Positions 63,491-64,000 of a stretch of 64,000 bases of DNA are shown here, in pieces (position 1 is the first letter of the stretch; each line of letters begins with the position of its first letter). The stretch is taken from positions 91,235-155,234 of the forward strand of contig NZ_JAELXT010000009.1 in assembly GCF_016427565.1 (NCBI RefSeq), given 5' to 3'. The stretch comes from Microvirga splendida (GTDB taxonomy: Bacteria; Pseudomonadota; Alphaproteobacteria; Rhizobiales; Beijerinckiaceae). Both the position numbers and the translations under genes were made by a program. The notes beneath the pieces were generated by a model. That model was not told the DNA's origin. It searched no databases and was given only the letters and a program-made list of their open reading frames with translations.

Positions 63491-63847
63491 TCACCGGCAA
63501 AGGCAGCTTTCGAGATAGTCCAGAACGTCTCTGAGGCCTGCACTCGACCGCATCAGTTCAATGGGACAGCTGGTCAGAGCTATATTGTAGCTTCTCAGCC
63601 AAGAGATCGTCGTGGCTGAATCACTACCAGCCAGCGTATCAAGCGAGTGATATACCCGGAGAAAGAGAGCCGCCGTTTCAGACACATTCTGGTAGCCCTT
63701 CGGAGGACAGTCATCGTTCTTCCGATCGGATCTGCCGATGATCGTCGCAAGTTCCTGTTCCGATATCTGGAGCCGATAGGCCGCTTGAGTTGCAGCCTGA
63801 AACAAAAGGACCCTGCCGTGCGGGCCCTCAGACTTGTCGGTGCTCAT
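63491..63847 (-). CDS. MbcA/ParS/Xre-type antitoxin-like protein
   Basis: This 118-residue protein has an N-terminal XRE-like helical half (FQAATQAAYRLQISEQELAT, IIGRSDRKNDD). A C-terminal DUF2384/MbcA-ParS toxin-binding region follows: ETAALFLRVYHSLDTLAGSD, SWLRSYNIALTSCPIELMRS, then GLRDVLDYLES. Such antitoxins normally neighbour a RES-domain toxin. No RES gene is visible in the 500 bases either side, so it may be an orphan or pair with the unknown protein downstream. Confidence 0.7.
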   Translation of the reverse strand: MSTDKSEGPHGRVLLFQAATQAAYRLQISEQELATIIGRSDRKNDDCPPKGYQNVSETAALFLRVYHSLDTLAGSDSATTISWLRSYNIALTSCPIELMRSSAGLRDVLDYLESCLCR

Positions 63848-64000
63848 CTTCGTTTCTCAGGAGTCCGTCTTGAGTCGTCGCACTGGTGTCTTGTGCTTCG
63901 TCTGTTGGCAACCTCATTGGCCACTAGAGCATCGGACTGAAAGACAGATTCAAGAGGTTTCAGCCTGGGCTGGAGTGTGATTCTCTTCTGAGAACAGGAG

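Overview
The window is GC-rich bacterial chromosome. Its gene content points to an alphaproteobacterium of the Hyphomicrobiales (Rhizobiales), most likely near Methylobacteriaceae/Microvirga. This is an inference from GC content, family content (PuuD-type urate oxidation, STAS-MlaE fusion, DUF6894, rhizobial palindromic repeats) and operon layouts; no rRNA or other phylogenetic marker is present. I saw no rRNA, tRNA or CRISPR array.

Region 1 (1-36263) is mostly ordinary chromosome. It holds a RidA fragment, an MscS channel, a Gre factor, a complete branched-chain-type ABC importer (2653-7483), a DMT exporter, an SMP-30 lactonase, a UspA protein, a PPK2 kinase, a glutathione transferase, a LigD lacking its ligase domain, and an oligopeptide ABC importer (13854-19247). 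A urate-degradation cluster follows (19416-23127: GlcG-like, membrane PuuD, UraH, PuuE-UraD fusion), then rhodanese and two cytochromes c, a XRE-cupin regulator with a DMT exporter, an envelope lipid/glycan pair (27318-29137), an MFS porter, an MLE-type epimerase, and an Mla/Pqi-type lipid transport operon (32076-36263).

Region 2 (about 36560-46100) is a mobile island, visibly richer in A+T. Six co-directional genes follow a strong terminator: a VPA1267-like protein, a RecD2-like helicase, two tyrosine recombinases, a GmtX-like protein and a SIR2-domain protein. The recombinase trio matches the Gamma-Mobile-Trio (GmtY/GmtZ/GmtX) plan, here in an apparent alphaproteobacterium, with a helicase added at the front and a probable anti-phage SIR2 gene as cargo. 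I consider this the most interesting system in the window.

Region 3 (46391-62216) is an accessory ion-homeostasis region. It carries small membrane proteins, DUF6894, an HTH regulator, a Kef/YbaL-type antiporter broken by an in-frame TAA, a DUF421 protein, a full Mrp Na+/H+ antiporter operon (A/B fusion, C, D, E, F, G), a CPA1 antiporter with a cyclic-nucleotide-binding domain, a DUF3124 protein and a Na+/Ca2+-exchanger-type antiporter. Three 43-codon genes for paralogous single-span microproteins are scattered among these antiporters (50933-51064, 57434-57565, 60330-60461). They appear to be an undescribed family.

Region 4 (62217-64000) is less GC-rich. It holds an unknown protein whose frame stays open for about 120 codons past an amber stop, and a lone MbcA/ParS-type antitoxin-like protein.
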